Source: JBDTYT01 sp040005555
GTDB taxonomy: Bacteria > Actinomycetota > UBA4738 > HRBIN12
Reading direction: 5' to 3'
Assembly: GCA_040005555.1 (NCBI GenBank)
Contig: JBDTYT010000057.1
Coordinates: forward strand, 1-11,583
Length of the DNA: 11,583 bases
Positions 5,731 through 11,583 of the stretch are shown here, piece after piece; the first letter of the stretch is position 1, and every line of letters starts with the position of its first letter. Made by a program: the position numbers and the translations under genes. The notes below the pieces were generated by a model. That model did no database searches. It saw only the letters and a program-made list of their open reading frames with translations, and had not been told where the DNA came from.

Positions 5731-6737
5731 ACGTCGTCTCCTATCGCCCCGACCCCTCGGAGTTCGCCTGGACCTTCGGAGGTGCGCCGCCGGTGCTGAA
5801 GGTGAGCCCCGGCGATGTCATGGAGCTCTGGACCGAAGATGCGTTCGGGGGCAAGGTGCGAGGGCCGGACGACGTCATCTCGAAGGTGATTCAGTTCCCG
5901 TTCGTGAACCCGCAGACGGGGCCCTTCTTCGTCGAGGGCGCCGAGCCCGGCGACACGCTGGCGATCCACTTCGTCTCGATCGAGCCTTCGAGGGACTGGG
6001 GCGCCTCCACGCTCGTTCCGCTGTTCGGGGCGCTTTCGTCGACCCATCAGACCGTGACGCTCCAAGATCCGCTGCCGGAGGTGGTGTGGATCTACGACGT
6101 CGACCCGGCGAAGCGGACGGTGACGTATCGGGCCCGTGCCGGCGACCATTCGGTGGATCTGCCGCTTGACCCGATGCACGGGACCGTGGGTGTCGCGCCG
6201 GCGAACCTGGAGACGAGGCTCTCGCTCGTGCCCGACGCGCACGGAGGGAACATGGATACGCCCGAGATGCGGGCCGGCGCCACCTGCTACCTGGGCGTGA
6301 ACGTCGAGGGGGCCCTGTTCTCGCTCGGTGACGGGCACGCCCGCCAGGGCGAAGGAGAGACCTGCGGCGTGGCGGTCGAAACCGCGATGGACACGGTGAT
6401 CACGATCGACCTGATCAAGGGTCGGACGACGCCGTGGCCACGGCTCGAGAACGACGGCTACATCATCACCACCGGCTCGGCGCGCCCGCTCGAGGACGCG
6501 TTCCGTATCGCGCACAGCGAGATGGTGGGGTGGCTCTGTGAGGAGTACCGGTTCGACAAGCTCGACGCGTACCAGTTCCTCACGCAGGTGTCGGAGAGCC
6601 CGCTCGCGAACGTATGCGACCCCAACTACACATGCCTGGCCAAGGTGCCGAAGCGGTACCTCCCGCGCGGGGAGGCATACGGGGGCACGCACGCGAAGCT
6701 GAAGGAGATCGCCGTCGAGTACAGGAAGGCGCGCTGA
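5727..6737 (+). CDS. Acetamidase/formamidase (FmdA/AmdA) family protein
   Basis: Members of this family are cytosolic metal-dependent amidohydrolases that split formamide, acetamide or related small amides to the acid and ammonia. The 336-aa protein has the normal length. The diagnostic metal-site motifs are present: D170-A-H172-G-G-N-M-D177 and, after a C-Y-L-G-V-N-V-E-G-A-L-F-S strand, G201-D202-G-H204-A-R-Q-G-E-G-E211. The N terminus holds the typical V-S-P-G-D beta motif and the G-P-F-F-V-E-G-A-E-P-G-D-T-L segment. ATG 5727 overlaps the stop of the ammonia-lyase by four bases. A weak GGGAAAG precedes it. The coupling suggests a substrate in the same pathway, perhaps an amide or N-formyl derivative of an amino acid, but that is inference; family substrates are diverse. 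Confidence 0.92.
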   Translation: MNVVSYRPDPSEFAWTFGGAPPVLKVSPGDVMELWTEDAFGGKVRGPDDVISKVIQFPFVNPQTGPFFVEGAEPGDTLAIHFVSIEPSRDWGASTLVPLFGALSSTHQTVTLQDPLPEVVWIYDVDPAKRTVTYRARAGDHSVDLPLDPMHGTVGVAPANLETRLSLVPDAHGGNMDTPEMRAGATCYLGVNVEGALFSLGDGHARQGEGETCGVAVETAMDTVITIDLIKGRTTPWPRLENDGYIITTGSARPLEDAFRIAHSEMVGWLCEEYRFDKLDAYQFLTQVSESPLANVCDPNYTCLAKVPKRYLPRGEAYGGTHAKLKEIAVEYRKAR

Positions 6738-7546
6738 CGCGGGACGTCGATCTCGCCGAGCTGCGGGCCCTCGCGGTCGAGCTCGCCGGACGGGCAGCGG
6801 CCATCCACCGGGAAGGGCGCTCGAGGCCGCTCGAGGTGAAGGAGAAGTCCTCGTCGGGCGATCTGGTCAGCCAGATCGACGCGGAGGCCGAACGCGCGAT
6901 CGTCGACGGGCTCACGGCGGCCCGACCGCACGACGCGATCCTCGGTGAGGAGGGCACCGATCGAGCCGGGACGACGGGGGTGCGATGGATCGTCGACCCG
7001 CTCGACGGCACCGCGAACTACGTCACCGGCTATCCGGCGTACGCGGTCTCGATCGGCGTCGAAGTGGACGGCGAGCCGGCCGTAGGCGTCATCGCCGACT
7101 CGGTGCGGGGCATGATGTATTCGGCACATCGCGGAGGAGGCGCCATGCGTGACGATCGCCCGATCCGCCCATCCGAGCGGACCGATCTTCGCGCCTGCCT
7201 GATCGCCACCGGGTTCGGTTACTCCGTGCAGGAGCGTCGCGCGCAAGCCGAGATCGTGCGACACGTCCTGCCCCGCGTCGCCGATATCCGGCGGAGCGGC
7301 TCGGCGGCGTTCGACCTCGCCGCCGTGGCCGCCGGCAGCGTCGACGGCTTCTACGAGGTCCAGCTCGCGCCGTGGGATGTGGCCGCGGGGCGGGTGATCG
7401 CGCTCGAGGCGGGCGCGCGCGTGGAGCTGCTGCCGGTGGAGGGGACGGATCACGCTGCCACGATCGCCGCTCCGCCGCAGCTCTTCGACGAGCTGCTATC
7501 GCTTCTCCGAGCGGCCGGGTTGCAGGTCGAGCGTGCGGGCGGTTAG
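6734..7546 (+). CDS. Inositol-monophosphatase-family phosphatase, likely CTG start
   Basis: This is a Mg-dependent sugar/inositol phosphate phosphatase of the IMPase (SuhB) superfamily, 270 aa, the usual size. Metal ligands are all visible: E72 in ILGEEG, D88-P-L-D91-G-T in motif A (WIVDPLDGTAN), and D215 in the PWDVAAG motif; GAVR-type SGSAAFDLA follows the usual order before it. No ATG, GTG or TTG sits at the expected N terminus. The best start is CTG 6734, which overlaps the amidase stop as CTGA and has AGGAAGG (6723-6729) four bases upstream; it gives the normal N-terminal helix DLAELRALAVELAG. ATG 6614 would add 40 residues of out-of-frame amidase sequence. Substrate could be inositol phosphate, NADP(H), fructose bisphosphate or histidinol phosphate; the sequence does not decide. 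Confidence 0.87.
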   Translation: MTRDVDLAELRALAVELAGRAAAIHREGRSRPLEVKEKSSSGDLVSQIDAEAERAIVDGLTAARPHDAILGEEGTDRAGTTGVRWIVDPLDGTANYVTGYPAYAVSIGVEVDGEPAVGVIADSVRGMMYSAHRGGGAMRDDRPIRPSERTDLRACLIATGFGYSVQERRAQAEIVRHVLPRVADIRRSGSAAFDLAAVAAGSVDGFYEVQLAPWDVAAGRVIALEAGARVELLPVEGTDHAATIAAPPQLFDELLSLLRAAGLQVERAGG

Positions 7547-7929
7547 CTCGCCTCGGCCAGGGAGTGCAGGACCCCGAGGAGGTCATCCACGTTGAAGGGC
7601 TTCGAGACGAACGCGTCGGCCCCGAGCTCGACCGCCTTGGCTCGGTCGCGCATACTCGCTCGGGCCGACACCACGATGACGCGGGGCCGATCCTCCGCGG
7701 GCAGGCTCTGCAACGCCTCGAGCACGCTCCACCCGTCCATCACGGGCATCATGATGTCGAGGAGCATGAGCTGCGGTCGGTGCAGCCGCAGCTCGTCGAG
7801 TGCGCTCTGTCCGTCACGCGCCGAGAACGTCTGGTAACCCTCGGCCTCCAGGCTGAACTTGAGCATCCAGACGACCTGCGGCTCGTCGTCGACGACCAAC
7901 ACGCTGCTGCTCGAGCTCGATGGGTCCAT
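7543..7929 (-). CDS. Single-domain response regulator (CheY-like receiver)
   Basis: The 128-aa protein is one receiver domain with no output domain. The acidic pocket D14-D15, phosphoacceptor D58 in MLLDIMMPVMDGW, switch residue S88 in VIVVSAR, and K110 in the VSKPFNVDDLL motif are all in place, so it should be phosphorylated by a histidine kinase. Six serines precede the first beta strand. The ATG at 7929 has GAGGGG at 7937-7932 and a TACGCT -10-like element 15 nt upstream. No kinase gene is nearby, so it is an orphan that may act by protein contact, as CheY and Spo0F do. It converges on the phosphatase gene; the two stops overlap in TTAG (7543-7546). The open frame runs far upstream through purM, but the ATG and domain boundary exclude a fusion. 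Confidence 0.93.
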   Translation of the reverse strand: MDPSSSSSSVLVVDDEPQVVWMLKFSLEAEGYQTFSARDGQSALDELRLHRPQLMLLDIMMPVMDGWSVLEALQSLPAEDRPRVIVVSARASMRDRAKAVELGADAFVSKPFNVDDLLGVLHSLAEAS

Positions 7930-7938
7930 CGCCCCTCG

Positions 7939-7944
7939 AGCGTA
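7939..7944 (-). promoter_or_regulatory. Possible -10 element of the response regulator
   Basis: On the - strand these bases read TACGCT, matching TANNNT, and start 15 nt before the ATG at 7929. This would give a leader of only about two bases, unless the GAGGGG is used as a ribosome-binding site from a promoter further upstream. Weak call. Confidence 0.3.
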
Positions 7945-8005
7945 CGCGTGCGTGCACCAGCTCGGAATCCGCCGGAGGGACCGTTTTCCCGGACCGGTCG
8001 GACTA

Positions 8006-8062
8006 GCCCCGGGCGATGGCGGGGCCTGCTCGGGACCACTCTGCGGATGGTCACTCTCAGGC
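8006..8062 (-). terminator. Possible purM terminator or leader hairpins
   Basis: Eleven bases past the purM stop, two stem-loops can form. The first pairs GCCTG (8024-8028) with CAGGC (8058-8062) and, inside a 5x5 internal loop, GACCA (8034-8038) with TGGTC (8048-8052). The second pairs GCCCCG (8006-8011) with CGGGGC (8020-8025) around an 8-nt loop. They share bases 8024-8025 and so compete slightly. Neither is followed by a T-run on the - strand, so intrinsic termination is doubtful. The remaining bases up to 7930 hold nothing else clear besides the palindrome GACCGGTC at 7992-7999. Confidence 0.3.
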
Positions 8063-8072
8063 AGACGCGAGC

Positions 8073-9089
8073 CTAGGCACGGAGATCGACGCCCGTTCCT
8101 GCGATGACGTCCCCCACATGCCAGGCGATCGTCTCTGCGGCAGCGGCGCGCGCAATGACGTCCGTCGCTCGCTCCTTGGGGACGACGAGCACCATCCCGA
8201 CGCCCATGTTGAAGGTGGCGAACATCTCGTCCGGAGATGCGCCGGACGCTTCGGCCACGAGGGCGAACACGGGTGGCACCCTCCACGTCCCGAGTCCGAC
8301 CACGCCGCCGAGTCCCTCGGGCAGGACGCGCGGGATGTTCCCGATGAGACCGCCGCCGGTGATGTGCGCCGCCGCGTGCACGAGGCCTTCGCCCGCGAGC
8401 GAGCGCACCAACGGCGCGTAGATCGCGGTCGGCTCGAGCAGCTCGTCGGCGAGGGATCGCCCGAGCCGCGGCAGATCGTCCTCGAGGCCGTATCCGCCGT
8501 CCTCGAGCAGCGCCCGGCGAACGAGCGAGTAGCCGTTCGAGTGCAGCCCGCTCGAGGCGAGGCCGACGAGCGCGTCGCCCTCCCCCACCCGCTGCGGCCC
8601 GAGCAGCTGCGACTCCTCGACGAGGCCGACGCAGAACCCCGCCAGGTCGAACTGGCCTTCGGCCATCAGGCCGGGGTGCTCGGCCGTCTCGCCGCCCAGC
8701 AGCGCGCACCCGGCGCGCCGGCACCCCTCGGCCACGCCGGCGACGATCGCGGCGACGTCGGTCGGAACGACCCGATCGATCGCCAGATAATCGAGGAAGA
8801 ACAGCGGCTCGGCACCGGTGCACACGACGTCGTCGGCGCACATGGCCACGAGGTCGATACCGACCGAGTCCCTTCTGCCGGCCATGCGCGCGATCTCGAG
8901 CTTCGTTCCGACCCCGTCCGTAGCGGCGGCGAGGTATCGGCCCTCGGCGATGCGGAAGAGGCCCGCGAAGCCGCCGACGCCGTCGGTCACCTCTGCGCGG
9001 GTGGCCGAAGCGGCGAGGTCTCGGATGAGCGTGACAGCCTCCGCGGCGGCCTCGAGGTCGACGCCGGCCCGGCGGTAGGTCTCGGTCAC
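8073..9089 (-). CDS. purM: Phosphoribosylformylglycinamidine cyclo-ligase (AIR synthetase)
   Basis: PurM closes the imidazole ring in step 5 of purine synthesis, converting FGAM and ATP to AIR. The 338-aa protein has the usual length. It begins MTETYRRAGVDLEAA, like other PurM proteins, and contains AATDGVGTKLEIA (nucleotide/FGAM site, about residues 55-66), VGIDLVAMCADDVVCTGAEPLFFLDYLA, LLGGETAEHPG, and ITGGGLIGNIPRVLP followed by FNMGVGMVLVV near the end. The GTG at 9089 overlaps the purF stop in GTGA (9086-9089) with no clear ribosome-binding site, so translation is coupled to purF. A longer open frame upstream lies inside purF and is rejected. The purF-purM order is a common housekeeping arrangement. 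Confidence 0.97.
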   Translation of the reverse strand: MTETYRRAGVDLEAAAEAVTLIRDLAASATRAEVTDGVGGFAGLFRIAEGRYLAAATDGVGTKLEIARMAGRRDSVGIDLVAMCADDVVCTGAEPLFFLDYLAIDRVVPTDVAAIVAGVAEGCRRAGCALLGGETAEHPGLMAEGQFDLAGFCVGLVEESQLLGPQRVGEGDALVGLASSGLHSNGYSLVRRALLEDGGYGLEDDLPRLGRSLADELLEPTAIYAPLVRSLAGEGLVHAAAHITGGGLIGNIPRVLPEGLGGVVGLGTWRVPPVFALVAEASGASPDEMFATFNMGVGMVLVVPKERATDVIARAAAAETIAWHVGDVIAGTGVDLRA

Positions 9090-10486
9090 GACTTCGCCGG
9101 GTGCTCCAACAGGAACTTGCCGGCCCGCTCGGGGATCGGGATGGGGTACTCGCCGTCGAAGCACGCCCGGCAGAGGCTCTGCTTCGGCGATCCGGTGGCC
9201 GCGACCATGCCCTCCATCGACAGGTATCCGAGGGAGTCGGCGCCCACGAACTGGCGCACCTCTTCCACGGACAGGTCCGAGGCCACGAGCTCGGAGCGCG
9301 TCGACATGTCGATGCCGTAGAAGCACGGCCACTTGATCGGGGGGCACGTGATGCGCGTATGGACCTCGGCGGCGCCCGCCTCGCGGAGCGCCTGGACGAG
9401 CTGCCGCGTCGTGGTTCCCCGCACGATCGAGTCATCGACGACCACGAGCCGCTTGCCGCGGATCACGTCTGGGATCGGGTTCAGCTTCAGCTTCACACCC
9501 CGCTCTCGCAGCGACTGCGAGGGCTGGATGAACGTGCGTCCCACGTATCGGTTCTTCATCAACCCCTCGCCGTACGGGATGCCGGAGACCTCGGCGTAGC
9601 CCTGCGCCGCCGAGTGGCCCGTGTCCGGCACCGGGATCACCAGGTCACCGTCGGCGGGCGCCTCAGCGGCCAGCCGGCGACCGAGCTCGCGGCGCACCTC
9701 GTACACCGTGCGGCCCATCATGCGAGAGTCCGCGCGAGCGAGGTAGACGTACTCGAAGACGCACAGGGCGCGTCGAGGGCTCTCGGCGAACCGGACCGCG
9801 TGCAGACCGCGCTCGTCGATCCGGATCAGCTCGCCGGGCTCGACGTCGCGCACGAACGTCGCGCCGACGATGTCGAGCGCGCACGTCTCGGAGGCGACCA
9901 CGAACCCATTGGGCAGCCGGCCGATGGAGAGCGGTCGAAAGCCCATGGGATCACGGGCGGCGAACACGCTGCGCTCGTCCATGAGGACGAACGAGAACGC
10001 ACCCTCGAGCATCGGCAGGACCTCGAGCGCAGCGTCGTAGAGGCCGTCGCCCATGTGCCGCGTCAGGAGCGTGGCGACGAGGTCGGAGTCGGTGGTAGCC
10101 CGACCGCTGCGTCCGACGCGCTCGGCGAGCTCAAGCGTGTTGACGAGGTTGCCGTTGTGACCGAGCGCGATCGAGCTCCGGCCGTCGGTCTTGAAGGCGG
10201 GCTGGGCGTTCTCCCAGGTGGTGGAGCCGGTCGTCGAGTACCGGTTGTGCCCGATCCCGAGCTCGCCTTGAAGCGTGGCGAGGGTCGCCTCGTTGAACAC
10301 CTGGGAGACGAGCCCGAGCTCCTTGTACACCAGGATGTGCTCGCCGTCGGAGACCGCCATCCCCGCAGATTCTTGGCCTCGGTGCTGCTGGGCGAAGAGC
10401 CCGAAGTACATGAGCCTCGCAACGTCCTCACCCGGGGCCCAGACCCCGAAGACGCCGCACTCTTCTTTCGGACTCTCCGCTCCCAC
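9086..10486 (-). CDS. purF: Amidophosphoribosyltransferase, Fe-S type
   Basis: PurF makes 5-phosphoribosylamine from PRPP and glutamine, the committed step of purine synthesis. The 466-aa protein has an N-terminal glutaminase (Ntn hydrolase) domain and a C-terminal phosphoribosyltransferase domain with LVVVDDSIVRGTT (about residues 343-355) as PRPP site. The start GTG 10486 gives a nine-residue propeptide, MGAESPKEE, ahead of the nucleophile C10 (CGVFGVW), so self-cleavage should expose the cysteine. C242, C388, C439 and C442 match the four ligands of the 4Fe-4S cluster known from the Bacillus enzyme class, rather than the cluster-free E. coli type. Other landmarks are FAQQHRGQESAG and GHNRYSTTG. 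The extended -10 upstream suggests it has its own promoter separate from the oxidase gene 50 bases away. Confidence 0.97.
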   Translation of the reverse strand: MGAESPKEECGVFGVWAPGEDVARLMYFGLFAQQHRGQESAGMAVSDGEHILVYKELGLVSQVFNEATLATLQGELGIGHNRYSTTGSTTWENAQPAFKTDGRSSIALGHNGNLVNTLELAERVGRSGRATTDSDLVATLLTRHMGDGLYDAALEVLPMLEGAFSFVLMDERSVFAARDPMGFRPLSIGRLPNGFVVASETCALDIVGATFVRDVEPGELIRIDERGLHAVRFAESPRRALCVFEYVYLARADSRMMGRTVYEVRRELGRRLAAEAPADGDLVIPVPDTGHSAAQGYAEVSGIPYGEGLMKNRYVGRTFIQPSQSLRERGVKLKLNPIPDVIRGKRLVVVDDSIVRGTTTRQLVQALREAGAAEVHTRITCPPIKWPCFYGIDMSTRSELVASDLSVEEVRQFVGADSLGYLSMEGMVAATGSPKQSLCRACFDGEYPIPIPERAGKFLLEHPAKS

Positions 10487-10496
10487 GAGTGCGCCG

Positions 10497-10505
10497 ATGG
10501 TAACA
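10497..10505 (-). promoter_or_regulatory. Putative extended -10 promoter of purF-purM
   Basis: On the - strand the bases read TGTTACCAT, an extended -10 (TGN followed by TACCAT, TANNNT type). The hexamer begins 16 nt upstream of the purF GTG, so the transcript would have a leader of only about three bases, and no Shine-Dalgarno is present. It lies in the 50-base gap after the sulfite-oxidase-family gene. No purine operator is recognised. Confidence 0.45.
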
Positions 10506-10536
10506 CCGGCCCGCCCGAGCTCCCCGGAACGCGCGG

Positions 10537-11583
10537 TCAGCGCACGAGGACGTGGACGCGCTGGACCGCGTTGTTGCCATAGCCACCGACGTTCCACTCC
10601 GGGACCAAGGGCTGCGTCTCGCCCTTGGCATCCGTCGCGCGAGAGCAGAGCTCCTGTTCGCCTGGCAGAGCGTCCCACTCGAAGGACCAACGCCGCCACG
10701 CGTACGGGGAGTCGGGTAAGGTGCCGAGCCTCGCATCGGCCCAGGTCGCTCCGCGGTCATCGCTCACTTCGACGCGCTCGATCGAGCCGGACCCGGACCA
10801 GGCCCGACCCTCGAGTGGGCATCGGCCGGCCTGGACGAAGCGCTTCCGGGTCATGAACTCGGGGATCCCCGGCGGGAGCATGAGACTTCGAACGTGGATG
10901 CGAGTGATGGACTCGCCGGGTTCGTCCTGGGTCGCACGCATCCGATAGCCGCGCACGTTCTGGTACCCCTGGAACGGCTCGGCGAGGACCGTGACCCGCC
11001 GCAGCCACTTGACGTGGGTCATGCCGTACCACCCCGGAACGATCAGGCGCAGGGGCGCGCCGTGCTGTGGCAGGAGGGGGGCGCCGTTCATCTCGTCCGC
11101 GAGCAAGACGTCGCCGCCGAGCGCATCGGCGAGCGGGAGGGCGCGCTCGTAGTCCTGCTCCACCTCGCCCTCGACACCGTGGTCGGCACCGGCGAAGGCG
11201 ACCTCGACCGAGCCCGTCCCGATCCCCGCCTCCTCGAGCACACCACGGAGCGGTGTGCCCGTCCATTCGGCGTTTCCCACCGCCTCGAGCAACCACGGTT
11301 GGCTCACCGGCCGTGGCTCGTACAAGGCTCGTCCGTTCCCGGCGCACTCGAGCGTGACCGCGAGCGAAACGCGTGGCCGGGCTCGGAGATCCTCGAGCGA
11401 CAGTTCGACGGCCGCGCCGACGTTCCCGCCGACCTCGAGCCGCCACGAGCGTGGGTCGACGTCCGGGATGTCGTAATGGATCAAGAGGTAGTGCAGCCCC
11501 GCGGGGGTGATGTCGTAGCGGAGCGCCTCGAGCGGCATGCCGTGGTTGCGTGCGGCGAGCTGCAGCTCCTCGCGCGAGATGCC
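10537..11583 (-). CDS. Sulfite-oxidase-family molybdopterin oxidoreductase (5' end outside window)
   Basis: 348 residues are visible; the frame is open to the window edge. The reading continues upstream of the Met at 11538 with ISREELQLAARNHG, which resembles the start region of the family, so that Met is internal. The Moco-binding domain includes the molybdenum-ligating Cys (codon 11346-11344) in VTLECAGNGRA, the MNGAPLLPQHGAPLRLIVPGW region and GMTHVKWLRRV. The Mo-co dimerisation domain follows (GRAWSGSGSIERVEVSDDRG to PEWNVGGYGNNAVQRV). No b5-type haem domain is present in the visible part. Whether it has a Tat signal cannot be seen. Family members oxidise sulfite or reduce oxidised methionine; the substrate here is not determined. 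The gene ends 50 bases before purF. Confidence 0.93.
   Translation of the reverse strand, partial: GISREELQLAARNHGMPLEALRYDITPAGLHYLLIHYDIPDVDPRSWRLEVGGNVGAAVELSLEDLRARPRVSLAVTLECAGNGRALYEPRPVSQPWLLEAVGNAEWTGTPLRGVLEEAGIGTGSVEVAFAGADHGVEGEVEQDYERALPLADALGGDVLLADEMNGAPLLPQHGAPLRLIVPGWYGMTHVKWLRRVTVLAEPFQGYQNVRGYRMRATQDEPGESITRIHVRSLMLPPGIPEFMTRKRFVQAGRCPLEGRAWSGSGSIERVEVSDDRGATWADARLGTLPDSPYAWRRWSFEWDALPGEQELCSRATDAKGETQPLVPEWNVGGYGNNAVQRVHVLVR

Noticed and set aside
7930..9435. Fusion of the receiver domain to an upstream open frame through purM
   Set aside because: The upstream frame is an out-of-frame shadow of purM; the receiver domain begins right after ATG 7929, which has a ribosome-binding site.
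9101..10582. Long antisense open frame of 493 codons on the + strand
   Set aside because: It lies opposite purF, which is unmistakable; the antisense translation is low-complexity and has no recognisable motif.
11536..11538. Met at 11538 as the start of the sulfite-oxidase-family gene
   Set aside because: The frame stays open to the edge and the residues upstream (ISREELQLAARNHG) look like conserved family sequence, so the gene continues outside the window.
1..11583. Mobile elements, CRISPR arrays, toxin-antitoxin or phage genes, although a tRNA (a common integration site) is present
   Set aside because: No transposase, integrase, direct-repeat array or tRNA-end duplication was seen; all larger genes are metabolic and coding style is uniform.

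Overview
The window is high-GC DNA from a bacterium that looks like an actinomycete or a related high-GC lineage, probably known mainly from environmental genomes. The reasons are heavy use of GTG starts, apparent leaderless promoters of the TANNNT type, a small protein resembling the SH3-like N-terminal domain of mycobacterial Rv0428c proteins, and a PurF with the four cysteines of the iron-sulfur class. This placement is inference; no taxonomic marker other than a tRNA lies in the window. Coding density is very high, most adjacent genes overlap by 1-8 bases or sit within 50, and no mobile element, CRISPR array or pseudogene was seen.

Layout. (1) 50-122: tRNA-Phe(GAA) on the + strand, facing the end of an unrecognised 267-aa gene on the - strand (138-941). 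(2) 941-994: a short divergent promoter region with two abutting -10 elements. (3) 994-5030, + strand: an overlapping gene chain for a 2-oxo-acid dehydrogenase complex (E1 alpha, E1 beta, E2) ending in a periplasmic-binding-protein-like (BtuF-type) protein that has no signal peptide. (4) 5055-7546, + strand: a second chain with its own putative leaderless promoter, holding a 69-aa SH3-like protein, a 3-aminobutyryl-CoA ammonia-lyase-like hotdog protein, an acetamidase/formamidase and an inositol-monophosphatase-family phosphatase that appears to start at CTG. (5) 7543-7929, - strand: an orphan response-regulator receiver domain that overlaps the phosphatase tail to tail by 4 bases. (6) 8073-10486, - strand: purM and purF, overlapping by 4 bases. 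(7) 10537 to the right edge, - strand: the C-terminal 348 residues of a molybdopterin sulfite-oxidase-family enzyme whose start lies outside.

How the genes may work together. The eight + strand genes from 994 to 7546 read as a catabolic block. The dehydrogenase makes acyl-CoA from a 2-oxo acid (pyruvate or branched chain; the sequence alone does not decide). The ammonia-lyase would turn 3-aminobutyryl-CoA, an intermediate of lysine breakdown, into crotonyl-CoA, and the amidase coupled to it would release ammonia or formate from an amide or formamide. The coupled BtuF-like protein suggests a corrinoid link, since both the lysine 5,6-aminomutase route and the propionyl-CoA route downstream of branched-chain acids use B12. 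That connection is a hypothesis. The purine genes are housekeeping. No wholly new system is demonstrated; the best leads are the amino-acid catabolic block with its cytosolic BtuF-like protein and small SH3-like protein, the CTG start, and the abutting divergent promoter.
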